Origin: CAXXOK01 sp963678055
GTDB taxonomy: Bacteria; Bacillota; Clostridia; Christensenellales; Aristaeellaceae
Assembly (NCBI GenBank): GCA_963678055.1
Contig: OY782679.1
Span: 372,001 to 436,000 of the forward strand
Reading direction: 5' to 3'
DNA length: 64,000 nt
A program made the translations under genes and the position numbers. How positions within the stretch are numbered: position 1 is the stretch's first letter; each line of letters starts with the position of its first letter. Shown here piece after piece: positions 35,512 through 43,605 of the stretch. Below the pieces are notes generated by a model. That model saw nothing but the letters and a program-made list of their open reading frames with translations, had not been told where the DNA came from and ran no database searches.

Positions 35512-36477
35512 TTAGTTAAAGCGAATACGGGGATCAAACAGCGTATAGACAACATCCACCACAACGGTCATTGCCGCGACCGAGATGGACATCACTAAAT
35601 AGATGCCTTGCAGGGTGGGATAATCCCGTTGCGTAATGGCTGTTAGAACCAAACGCCCCATGCCGGGCCAGGCGAACACAATTTCGATGAGCGACACGCC
35701 GGTGATGAGATACGCCATGGATATACCAAAGATGGTGATCGTGGGCAAAATCGCATTACGGAATATGTATTTATTGAAAATTTTCTTCTCGGGCATTCCC
35801 GTGGCACGCAGAGCAGTGATGAAGTCTTCGTTGCTGACCTGCAAAACAGAAGACTTCGCAATGCGGAAGTACGACGGGATACTCACCAAAGTGAGCGTAA
35901 GCACCGGAAGAAACATGTGATGTAGCACGTCAACAATATGGGCAAAGCCCTCATAGTCGGCGCGAACATTGGTCATCCCATAGGAAGGGAAGAGTTTTAA
36001 TTGTGTTGCAAATAGAATAATCAACATCAAGCCCAGCCAAAACGATGGCATGGCGTTTAATGTATAGGAAACATTGGAAGAGATGACATCAAATGCAGAG
36101 CCCTCCCGCTTAGCCGCGATGATGCCTAGCGCTGTTCCGATGATCAGCGAAAGCAGTGCCGCGCTGAAACCAAGCAGCACGGTCGCGCCCACTTTCTCCC
36201 ATATCATATCGTTCACCGAACGATTGTAGATAATGGAGGTTCCCAAATCACCCTTGGCAGCATTGCCGAGGTAGGCAACAAACTGCTGCAGAGGCGGATC
36301 GTCCAGACCCCATTTTTCCGTTAGCGCTGCGCGCAAAGCGGGATCATCATTTTCCGGTCCCATGAGGGAACGGATGGGATCCCCGGGGGCAGCCTTGATG
36401 ATGACAAAATTGATTCCCAGAACAACCAGAATTGTGAGTATACCACTTAAAACCCTGCGAAAAAGATAACGTTTCAA
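35512..36477 (-). CDS. oppB: Oligopeptide ABC transporter permease (OppB-type)
   Basis: First gene of the peptide operon, 321 residues, about six membrane helices. N-terminus RRVLSGILTILVVLGINFVI and the DPIRSLMG segment are typical of OppB/DppB. The EAA-like loop is ALRATGMPEKKIFNKYIFRNA. It starts at a TTG with GGAG 8 nt upstream. The promoter lies about 65 nt further out, opposite a TetR-type gene that may control it. Confidence 0.92.
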   Translation of the reverse strand: MKRYLFRRVLSGILTILVVLGINFVIIKAAPGDPIRSLMGPENDDPALRAALTEKWGLDDPPLQQFVAYLGNAAKGDLGTSIIYNRSVNDMIWEKVGATVLLGFSAALLSLIIGTALGIIAAKREGSAFDVISSNVSYTLNAMPSFWLGLMLIILFATQLKLFPSYGMTNVRADYEGFAHIVDVLHHMFLPVLTLTLVSIPSYFRIAKSSVLQVSNEDFITALRATGMPEKKIFNKYIFRNAILPTITIFGISMAYLITGVSLIEIVFAWPGMGRLVLTAITQRDYPTLQGIYLVMSISVAAMTVVVDVVYTLFDPRIRFN

Positions 36478-36541
36478 CTATCTCACTCCAAATCGATACG
36501 CGTATCTAGCATTTGGAGCGTCTTTGCTCCTGATGTTTGGT

Positions 36542-36571
36542 ATTATAAATGAAAATATAATAAAAAGTCAA
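36542..36571 (-). promoter_or_regulatory. Promoter of the opp/peptidase operon
   Basis: On the minus strand TTGACT (36571-36566) and TATAAT (36547-36542) are 18 nt apart. A candidate operator overlaps the upstream hexamer at 36568-36582, so a bound repressor would block polymerase. Confidence 0.75.
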
Positions 36572-36582
36572 ACGTGTTTACA
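36568..36582. promoter_or_regulatory. Candidate TetR operator at the opp promoter
   Basis: TCAAACGTGTTTACA shares AAACGTGNTTACA (12 of 13 bases) with a second site at 36959-36974. It overlaps the -35 hexamer of the opp promoter. Confidence 0.5.
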
Positions 36583-36909
36583 TATTCAATTTTTGTCCTA
36601 AAAGGTAACAAAAGCACAGTTTGTGACAGGGTTGTGCTGCGCCTGGCAAAGTACGGGTGAGGGTGTCAGCCTCACCCGGCAGGGATGTGCTGGGTAGGAT
36701 ACACGCCATCACGCGGAATTGGGGATAGGTATCGAATGCCTTACTATACAATGGATACAGGATTTATAGTCTGGAATTTAAACGCTGAAATATTGGCAGA
36801 AAATTCCCGGAATGCGTCTTTTGAAAGCACGGATCGAGACGAAAAATGGTTGTACATCCACTTTTTTTTCGGCCAAATAGAAAAAGTGTTTTTATTTTGT
36901 GTTTTCGAG
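36583..36909. other. Divergent intergenic stretch, no convincing gene
   Basis: Between the opp promoter and the TetR promoter there is no supported gene. A short open frame (36685-36948) lacks a ribosome site and runs through the TetR promoter. The only structure seen is a perfect 9-bp inverted repeat, CGGGTGAGG at 36654-36662 with its complement at 36670-36678, without a T-run. Confidence 0.5.
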
Positions 36910-36939
36910 TTGACAAAGACCAAAGAATGCTGTTATTTT
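36910..36939 (+). promoter_or_regulatory. Promoter of the TetR-type regulator gene
   Basis: TTGACA (36910-36915) is a perfect -35 box. The best -10 is TATTTT at 36934-36939, 18 nt downstream. The start would be near 36947, just before the second operator copy. Confidence 0.5.
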
Positions 36940-36958
36940 AAGATATAACCATTTCCGA

Positions 36959-36974
36959 TGTAAACGTGATTACA
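36959..36974. promoter_or_regulatory. Candidate TetR operator downstream of its own promoter
   Basis: TGTAAACGTGATTACA is a palindrome (TGTAA/TTACA arms) and matches the site at 36568-36582 in its core. Placed just after the predicted start of the regulator transcript, it would allow autorepression. Confidence 0.5.
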
Positions 36975-37090
36975 TTGCAATCTGAGTGCCAGACCGCGTA
37001 GAACAAGCAGGCTGTAAAGGCATGCAGCACTTGTCGCAAGAGCACGAAATCGGTATACTAGGGATAAGTATTAAATGAGGTGAACAATGG

Positions 37091-37699
37091 ATGCGTAAAG
37101 ATGCGTTCCGACGACTTTCACCAGCGCAGCAAAAGAAAGTCATGCATTCTGCGATGATGTACTATTTGGAAAAGCCGCTCGATCAAGCAACCGTCCGTGA
37201 CTTAGCCGCCCATCTGAAAATCAACGTGGCGACATTTTATCGGTGGTTTGACGAAAAGAACGATCTTTGCATTGAAATTGCGAAAGATATCTGCATCAGG
37301 ACCTCGCCGGAAAATCCGAGCCAGGTGTTTGATGAGTTTGCATCCTCCGAGGATATAAGCGATGATGAACGGCTGTTTATGAAAAGAATCCTCGCAAGCT
37401 CGGATGAGATCCGGCAGCGTGTGTTTTTTGAGGTGCACGTCGAGGTCTATCTCCCGTTGGTCAAGCAGCATTTGCAGATGGCCAGGCTCGACAGCCGCTT
37501 ACGCGACAATGTTGCAGACGAATTTGTCGCGTATTTATATGTCACGATGGAATACAATTTGCAGCGTTTTAAGGAAAAACAGGGCATTAAAGATACCGAT
37601 CTTTATGTCAAGCTGAAGGATTATATGCTGCATAGCCTCCTGCCGTACGGGATTATGAAAAGTGGAGAACCCAAAAAGGACAACAGCTCGGCGGACTGA
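37091..37699 (+). CDS. TetR/AcrR-family transcriptional regulator
   Basis: DNA-binding regulator of 202 residues. N-terminal helix-turn-helix: QATVRDLAAHLKINVATFYRWFDEKNDLC (recognition helix around VATFYRWF), typical of TetR. The C-terminal helical ligand-binding region (about 60-200) is unassigned. GAGGTG lies 7 nt before the ATG. It is divergent from the opp/peptidase operon and shares with it a repeated operator-like sequence, so control of that operon and of itself is likely. The ligand might be a peptide or amino acid, which is only a guess. Confidence 0.85.
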   Translation: MRKDAFRRLSPAQQKKVMHSAMMYYLEKPLDQATVRDLAAHLKINVATFYRWFDEKNDLCIEIAKDICIRTSPENPSQVFDEFASSEDISDDERLFMKRILASSDEIRQRVFFEVHVEVYLPLVKQHLQMARLDSRLRDNVADEFVAYLYVTMEYNLQRFKEKQGIKDTDLYVKLKDYMLHSLLPYGIMKSGEPKKDNSSAD

Positions 37700-37779
37700 T
37701 CGACACAGAAGCGGGTATATGTATATCGTGAGCGCAGCCTGCGTTCAAAGCGCACCGCATAAACGAGTCAAATTATAGT

Positions 37780-37808
37780 AAAGGCACCCAGTTTGGGTGC
37801 CTTTTGCT
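37780..37808. terminator. Bidirectional terminator between tetR and the radical SAM gene
   Basis: AAAGGCACCCA (37780-37790) pairs with TGGGTGCCTTT (37794-37804) around GTT. T-rich on both strands. Confidence 0.8.
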
Positions 37809-37882
37809 TGCGTGTCATCCCCAATACGCCTGCTTTGCGTCACGCGTATTAAGCCAAGACAGTGCCGCGAGCGTGTTCTTGT

Positions 37883-39643
37883 TTAGTTCACCTCAGGCGG
37901 CAGTATCATGTCCATTGGCAGGACGTGGGACTTGGCAACGCCAACAATATCCCGGCGACGATAGTTAAACACAATCGCCACGGGGCCCTCTTCGCCGGTC
38001 GCCGGGTTAAAGGGAAAGATTTCCAAATGCGCGGTGCGTTCAATGCGGGTGGAGGAGTCCCCTACGTATTCGGGTAAGTAGGTTTCGATATTGCCCGGTG
38101 TCATGAAAAAGCCTTGTATGGCGGCACGGTGCGCAGGCGATCGATCTACGGTAATCCACGAAGGCAACTTGCGCGGCTTGCCGTGTAACAGAAGATCGTA
38201 TTTGGCCAGCCATTGCATGGTTTCTGTGACGGCTAACCCTTGTGAACGCATAAAACTTGCAAGCAGCGCGTAGTATCCCATATCGCTCAGTGGCCTGCCC
38301 TGTGTTTCCGTTTGGTAGTGCAGCCACAGCGCGAGATAAAACGAAAACGCATCAGGGAACAGCGCAACAAGATGTGCGATGCTATGCTGGAAGCGGAAAC
38401 TGTTGTAATACGTGTTGACCATGTGTGCCACGCCATGCAGCAGCATGATCTCCGCGTAGCTGATCCAGCGGTTTTCCAGTACTTCGTAGGGGGCTCCTTT
38501 GGAGTACAGCAAGCCGTAGGCCTGTGCTTGCTGCTCCATGGCCGAGCCCGGCAGTACCTTTAAAAAACCAAGCTGAAACTGATGCGGTTTGTACGCATAC
38601 ACATCGTTAAACGATGTTTGAAACCGCGTGTAATCTTCGTATGGCAGTCCGGCAATCAAATCCAAATGCACATGAATGTTCCCGGGCGCTAACAGGCGAC
38701 GCACCTTTGCAAATAACTGCTCCAGGTTCGCGGGACGGTCGATCTCCTGTAGGGTTTTGGGGTTGGTGGACTGCACGCCGATTTCGAATTGGAATAACTG
38801 CGGCCGCACCCCGGAAAGAAATTGCAGCATTTCCTCGTCCAGCAACTCTCCGGAAAGCTCGAAGTGAAAATTGGTCACGCCGTTATCATGCGCCGCCAGC
38901 CATTTCCATATGCCCATCGCGTGTGCTTTGTTGCAGTTAAAGGTGCGATCGACGAACTTCACCTGCGGTACCTGATGATCCAGAAAGACGGAAAGGTCCG
39001 CAAAAACCAGCGGCAAGGAGCGCTTTCGTACGCCATGTTCAATAGATGATGAACAATAACTGCAGGAGAACGGGCAACCGCGCATGCTTTCGTAGTAGAC
39101 AATGCGGTGCTGTAGTTGATCCAGATCCGGATACGCATAGGATAGCGCATCCATAGACAGGGGCGCGCGTGCCGGGGTAGCGATGATCTGCTCGCCCTGG
39201 CGGTAGACGATGCCGGGGCAGCCTGAAAGCGGGGCATCCGTCTTCAGTAACCCAATCAGCTGGCAAACAGTTGCTTCACCCTCACCGGTAACAATGCAAT
39301 CCACCGCCGGTTCAGCTGTTAAAACCGCGTGCGCCTGATAGGAAACCTGGGGTCCGCCCAGGGCGATGTGCACGCTTGGGAGCAGCTGACGTAAGTTGCG
39401 AACAGTGCGCAGGATGAACTCGATATTCCAAATATAGCAGGAAAATAAGTAAGCATCGGCTTTGCTGTCGTACAGGGCGGCCAGCACATCCTGCTCTGGG
39501 TTATTGATGGTAAATTCCATTACATCAAGGGTATAGTCTGTTTCACGCCGCACATAGGCAGCGATGGAGCGCACGCCAAGCCCGGTGTGTATATACTGTG
39601 CATTCACAGCGACTAAGGCTGTTTTAAACTCTTTGTGTTGCAT
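37883..39643 (-). CDS. B12-binding-domain radical SAM protein with DUF4080 C-terminus
   Basis: Predicted cobalamin-dependent radical SAM enzyme, 586 residues. The N-terminal B12-binding Rossmann-like domain (1-135) has ALGGPQVSY and IVTGEGEATV. The radical SAM core (about 180-390) has the iron-sulfur motif GCPFSCSYC (C190, C194, C197). The C-terminal region (about 400-586) matches DUF4080 in position and character. Such proteins often act as methyltransferases, but the substrate is unknown. GGAGGAG lies 4 nt before the ATG. It is monocistronic with its own promoter. Confidence 0.88.
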   Translation of the reverse strand: MQHKEFKTALVAVNAQYIHTGLGVRSIAAYVRRETDYTLDVMEFTINNPEQDVLAALYDSKADAYLFSCYIWNIEFILRTVRNLRQLLPSVHIALGGPQVSYQAHAVLTAEPAVDCIVTGEGEATVCQLIGLLKTDAPLSGCPGIVYRQGEQIIATPARAPLSMDALSYAYPDLDQLQHRIVYYESMRGCPFSCSYCSSSIEHGVRKRSLPLVFADLSVFLDHQVPQVKFVDRTFNCNKAHAMGIWKWLAAHDNGVTNFHFELSGELLDEEMLQFLSGVRPQLFQFEIGVQSTNPKTLQEIDRPANLEQLFAKVRRLLAPGNIHVHLDLIAGLPYEDYTRFQTSFNDVYAYKPHQFQLGFLKVLPGSAMEQQAQAYGLLYSKGAPYEVLENRWISYAEIMLLHGVAHMVNTYYNSFRFQHSIAHLVALFPDAFSFYLALWLHYQTETQGRPLSDMGYYALLASFMRSQGLAVTETMQWLAKYDLLLHGKPRKLPSWITVDRSPAHRAAIQGFFMTPGNIETYLPEYVGDSSTRIERTAHLEIFPFNPATGEEGPVAIVFNYRRRDIVGVAKSHVLPMDMILPPEVN

Positions 39644-39672
39644 TCTTCTCCTCCGACTCCCGACTCCCTACC

Positions 39673-39702
39673 ATTATAGTATTGACGGGAAGGATTTGGC
39701 AA
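39673..39702 (-). promoter_or_regulatory. Promoter of the radical SAM gene
   Basis: On the minus strand TTGCCA (39702-39697) and TATAAT (39678-39673) are 18 nt apart, 30 nt before the ATG. Confidence 0.6.
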
Positions 39703-39825
39703 TGAGACGCGCTATACGGTGATGCGTAATGGGGGCGGGCAATCAATTTTCTATAGTTTATAATTCGTTTATTCAAGCGTGCTACAATCGAGCCCTTGAA
39801 ACCTAATGATAGAGGAGTTATTTGA

Positions 39826-42585
39826 ATGCTTCAAATAAAGAATGTATCCAAACAGTATGTCACAGGCGAACTGACACAAAAGGCACTGGACGATGTCAGC
39901 TTCAATTTGCGTGACAATGAATTCGTCGCGGTTCTAGGGCCGAGCGGCTCGGGGAAAACGACGTTGCTTAATGTGATCGGTGGGCTGGACCGCTACGATT
40001 CCGGCAATCTCATCATCAACGGAATATCGACGAAAAAGTATGGCGATCGCGATTGGGACTCGTATCGGAACCACACCATCGGCTTTGTGTTTCAAAGCTA
40101 TAATTTGATTCCGCACCAGTCCATTTTGTCAAACGTTGAAATCGCGCTGACCATCTCCGGCATTTCGAAAAGTGACCGCAGAAAACGCGCCAAAGAAGCC
40201 CTGCAGGCTGTGGGGCTTGGCGATCAGGTGCATAAAAAGCCCACCCAGATGTCCGGCGGGCAAATGCAGCGGGTTGCCATTGCCCGTGCGCTCATCAACA
40301 ACCCGGACATTCTGCTGGCGGACGAGCCAACCGGCGCGCTGGATACCGAAACCAGCTCGCAAGTCATGGAGCTGCTCAAAGAGGTGGCAAAGGACAGGCT
40401 GGTCGTGCTGGTTACGCATAACCGGGAGCTGGCTGATCAATACGCCAATCGCGTGATCAATCTGCGAGACGGGAAAATAGTCGATGATTCCAACCCGTTC
40501 GAAGTGGATGATGCGAAACTCACACCGCCCAAGCATGAGAATATGGGCAAAGCGTCCATGTCGTTTTTCACGGCGCTGTCGCTGAGCTTCAACAACCTGC
40601 GCACCAAAAAGGGAAGAACACTGCTGACCGCATTTGCCGGTTCCATCGGCATCATCGGGATTGCGCTCATCCTTTCGCTCTCCAATGGGGTTAATAATTA
40701 TATTGATACCATTCAAAAGGATACCATGACGGCGTACCCGATTACCATTGACGCGCAAGCGTTTGATTTAAGCAGTTTTCTGTCGGCCAGACAGGAAGTG
40801 GTCAATACGGATATTACGCATGATTTGGATGGCGTGTATGCCAACAATGCAAGTTTTCAAATGGCGTCGAGCCTGACCACGTCGATCACCACACAAAACA
40901 ACCTGACGGCATTTAAGCAGTATCTGGACAACCCGGATAGCGAGATTGCGCAATTCCTGGGAGAAAACGGCGTGGTGTATTCCTACGATATTCAGTATGA
41001 TGTCTATGCCAAAGACCCGGACGGTGTCCTTGTCAATACCGACGGCAGTACGCTGACCGAAGCCGCGGACCGCTCGACCGCAACAGACAGAATGGCGGTT
41101 ATGGCGGGGCTTTCAGGCGGATCGGGAAATTCAGGCCCTTCGGGCTTTTCCGGCATGTCGTCCTCCTCAGTGTTTGAAGAGCTGATCCCGGACCGTAGCG
41201 GCAAGCTGGTCAGCACTGCGGTGACGGCAAACTATGATGTGCTGTATGGGGACTGGCCGCAGAACTATAATGACGTTGTTGTAGTCCTGGATGAAAACAA
41301 CGAAATTTCTGCCGCAACGCTTTACAAGCTCGGCTTGCTGCCAACGGCGCAGTATAGGGAGCTGATGGTGAAAATCCAAAACGCAGAAGATGTAGAGCTG
41401 GACAGCCAGAAGCTCAGCTATGAAGACATCGTCAACCAGACATTCTACCTGGTCTCCGCGAGTGACTATTATGTTCAAAATGAAAACGGCATGTTTTCCT
41501 TCATCGGCGACGACGAAACTGCCATAGAAACGCTGCTGGACAGCGCCGTGGAACTCAAAGTCTCCGGCATTGTTCGCCGCTCGGAGGATGCCAACAGCGC
41601 CGTTATTTCCGGCACGGTGGGCTACACCGCAGCGCTGACGGACTTTATCATTGAGCATACCAACGAAAGCCCCGTTGTGCTGGCGCAGAAAGCATCGCCC
41701 GATACCAATGTGCTCAACGGCCTTGCCTTTGCACCGGCTGACGATGCCGAAAAAGCGAGTTACGCATCGCAATACCTGTCCGAACTCAATATCTCGCAAA
41801 AAGCGACGATGAGCCGGGACATGATGCGCATCATTTATCAAAACGACTCTGCCGCATTAAGCAGAATCCAGTCGCTGGGCGAGGTCGAGCTGGCGAGCAT
41901 GCTGGATATGTATTTGCAGAATCCAGATACAGCCGTGCTGCTGATGATATACAACGAGTATATTACAACAGGCTCGTACGATGAGAACATGGCCGCCTTT
42001 GGCGTTGTTAACCTCGATGTACCGTCCTCCATCAGCATCTATGCGGACTCGTTTGAAGATAAGGATGCCATTGCAGACAGCATCAGCGCGTACAACGCTT
42101 CGGCCGAACAGATTGATCAGATCACCTACACCGATTATGTGGGTTTGATGATGTCTTCCATCACAACGATCATTAACGTAATCTCCATCGTACTGATTGC
42201 TTTCGTTGCCGTATCGCTGATTGTGTCCTCGATCATGATTGGCATCATCACGTATATTTCCGTTTTGGAGCGCACAAAGGAAATTGGCATTCTCCGTGCC
42301 ATCGGCGCATCGAAACGCAATATCTCGCAGGTCTTCAGCGCAGAAACGTTTATCATCGGCCTGTTCGCCGGTATCATGGGCGTGGGCATCACCTTCCTGC
42401 TGCTAATTCCGGGCAACGCGATCATTCACAGGCTGATGGACACCAGCAGCGTAAGCGCAGCGCTTCCGGCGATCAGCGCCGCCGTTCTTGTCATCCTCAG
42501 TATGTTCCTGACGCTGATTGCGGGCATCATCCCCTCCCGCAAAGCGGCCAAGAAAGACCCCGTCACAGCCCTGCGAACAGAATAA
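39826..42585 (+). CDS. MacB-like ABC exporter, fused ATPase and FtsX-type permease
   Basis: Single-chain half-exporter of 919 residues. The ATPase (1-230) has Walker A GPSGSGKTTLLN, signature MSGGQMQRVAIARAL, Walker B LLADEPTGALD and VTHNRE. A membrane helix follows near 265-285, then a very large extracellular region (about 290-770) with a Gly/Ser-rich patch (GLSGGSGNSGPSGFSG) near 430, and three C-terminal FtsX-type helices (about 790-905) ending in PSRKAAKKDPVTALRTE. This topology is that of MacB-type mechanotransducers and antimicrobial-peptide or lipoprotein ABC systems. GAGGAG precedes the ATG. No partner protein or two-component system is adjacent, so its cargo is unknown. Confidence 0.9.
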   Translation: MLQIKNVSKQYVTGELTQKALDDVSFNLRDNEFVAVLGPSGSGKTTLLNVIGGLDRYDSGNLIINGISTKKYGDRDWDSYRNHTIGFVFQSYNLIPHQSILSNVEIALTISGISKSDRRKRAKEALQAVGLGDQVHKKPTQMSGGQMQRVAIARALINNPDILLADEPTGALDTETSSQVMELLKEVAKDRLVVLVTHNRELADQYANRVINLRDGKIVDDSNPFEVDDAKLTPPKHENMGKASMSFFTALSLSFNNLRTKKGRTLLTAFAGSIGIIGIALILSLSNGVNNYIDTIQKDTMTAYPITIDAQAFDLSSFLSARQEVVNTDITHDLDGVYANNASFQMASSLTTSITTQNNLTAFKQYLDNPDSEIAQFLGENGVVYSYDIQYDVYAKDPDGVLVNTDGSTLTEAADRSTATDRMAVMAGLSGGSGNSGPSGFSGMSSSSVFEELIPDRSGKLVSTAVTANYDVLYGDWPQNYNDVVVVLDENNEISAATLYKLGLLPTAQYRELMVKIQNAEDVELDSQKLSYEDIVNQTFYLVSASDYYVQNENGMFSFIGDDETAIETLLDSAVELKVSGIVRRSEDANSAVISGTVGYTAALTDFIIEHTNESPVVLAQKASPDTNVLNGLAFAPADDAEKASYASQYLSELNISQKATMSRDMMRIIYQNDSAALSRIQSLGEVELASMLDMYLQNPDTAVLLMIYNEYITTGSYDENMAAFGVVNLDVPSSISIYADSFEDKDAIADSISAYNASAEQIDQITYTDYVGLMMSSITTIINVISIVLIAFVAVSLIVSSIMIGIITYISVLERTKEIGILRAIGASKRNISQVFSAETFIIGLFAGIMGVGITFLLLIPGNAIIHRLMDTSSVSAALPAISAAVLVILSMFLTLIAGIIPSRKAAKKDPVTALRTE

Positions 42586-42603
42586 AAACCTTCCACACAA
42601 AAC

Positions 42604-42633
42604 CAAAGCCACCGGTATATACCGGTGGCTTTG
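42604..42633. terminator. Terminator after the MacB-like gene
   Basis: A perfect palindrome, AAAGCCACCGGTAT followed by its complement (42605-42632), between convergent genes. Confidence 0.75.
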
Positions 42634-42653
42634 TGCTGGTAAAACGCTGTTGT

Positions 42654-43241
42654 CTAATGCGAAATGTACGATTTACTAAACCAATCATGATAATAACTCA
42701 CCCACTTCTGAAGAATTACGCTGTATGTACGCAAATCGGGACTAGTGACCATATTCATAAAAAAGCACCGCATAGAGATATTGTTGATCTCAAGAATTCG
42801 TGAGCGGATTGCCTCGTACATATCCTTTCCTACATTCAATTTCCATGTTCTTATCCATTGATCAACAACGTAATGCTTACTGTCTTCTCCAAACAAGTCG
42901 TTAATCACATTGTAACGACTTGCAGTATCGCTGAAAAGATCGTCTAGCAAATTGAAATAGTCATGAAACATCTCGCTTTGAAAAAGCTGGTTAAGATTTT
43001 GCTTATCATACTCAAGCTGTAGCTTTGGTAATAATTTGCCAAGCTTATGCCCTTTAAGTTCTTCACTATTCTTAGGAACTGGTTTTGAGAAAATTAAGCA
43101 TGATGTCTTAAGGAATATTTCCCAACCTCGATGATTGATACGTAGCATTTCTTCCAAGATCGTTGTATCGCATTCCCATTTGTCTATCAACTCTAAACTC
43201 ATACTAATAATGTTTACTGATAGTTGGTATGCATTAATCAT
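42654..43241 (-). CDS. Uncharacterised AT-rich helical protein
   Basis: Not recognised. It has 195 residues, almost entirely helical and rich in Asn, Ile, Leu, Trp and Lys. The segment GWEIFLKTSCLIFS followed by GHKLGKLLPKLQ resembles the helix pattern of HEPN-type domains, but no R-x4-6-H catalytic motif is seen. No signal peptide or membrane segment. Base composition is clearly more AT-rich than the ABC transporter gene beside it, suggesting transfer. The start at 43241 has no good ribosome site (AGTACTAGT precedes the ATG), so the true start is uncertain. It converges on the MacB-like gene and sits at the left edge of the accessory region. Confidence 0.55.
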   Translation of the reverse strand: MINAYQLSVNIISMSLELIDKWECDTTILEEMLRINHRGWEIFLKTSCLIFSKPVPKNSEELKGHKLGKLLPKLQLEYDKQNLNQLFQSEMFHDYFNLLDDLFSDTASRYNVINDLFGEDSKHYVVDQWIRTWKLNVGKDMYEAIRSRILEINNISMRCFFMNMVTSPDLRTYSVILQKWVSYYHDWFSKSYISH

Positions 43242-43605
43242 ACTAGTACTATTATCCGTTTTGACTACTTCCTTTCATGACTGAAATACGTTGATATGCC
43301 AGAAAATCCCTGAATATTAAGTTGCTGAACATTTGTAGCATATGCTACCATATTCCCTATTGATATACAAGAACAAGAGGGGCGGGATAATCCTAGTATT
43401 CGTTGAAGAGGGTAACTAAAAACAAAGAATAAGCCGCCGCGAAAGATATGTAGTCCGCGACGACGATGGCGGAGAGGGTGAACTTCGATTTAGAGAATAA
43501 ACATACTTTGGTAAAGTTGCTCTGCCGACATAGCAATTGGTATGATTATGTTATACTTACAAGTAAACGACCGAACATAAGATAAAATAACGGCGAGGAA
43601 TGAAA
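43242..43605. other. Intergenic stretch with a palindrome and a tRNA-linked repeat
   Basis: No gene is supported here. It contains a 14-bp perfect palindrome, GTAGCATATGCTAC at 43335-43348, and copy A of the tRNA-Ser-linked repeat at 43423-43480. TATACT at 43551-43556 is a possible -10 for the LacI-type gene without a good -35. Confidence 0.5.
43423..43480. repeat. Copy A of the tRNA-Ser 3'-end repeat (58 bp)
   Basis: This 58-bp stretch matches 61470-61527 at 55 of 58 positions. It includes TGGCGGAGAGGGTG, the complement of the tRNA-Ser 3' end with CCA, although no tRNA body is present here. It may be an att-type remnant on the left side of the accessory region. Confidence 0.8.

Noticed and set aside
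36654..36678. Inverted repeat as an intrinsic terminator
   Set aside because: The 9-bp stem has no T-run on either side and no gene ends near it.
36685..36948. 87-codon plus-strand frame in the opp/TetR interval
   Set aside because: No ribosome site, low-quality composition, and it overlaps the regulator promoter.
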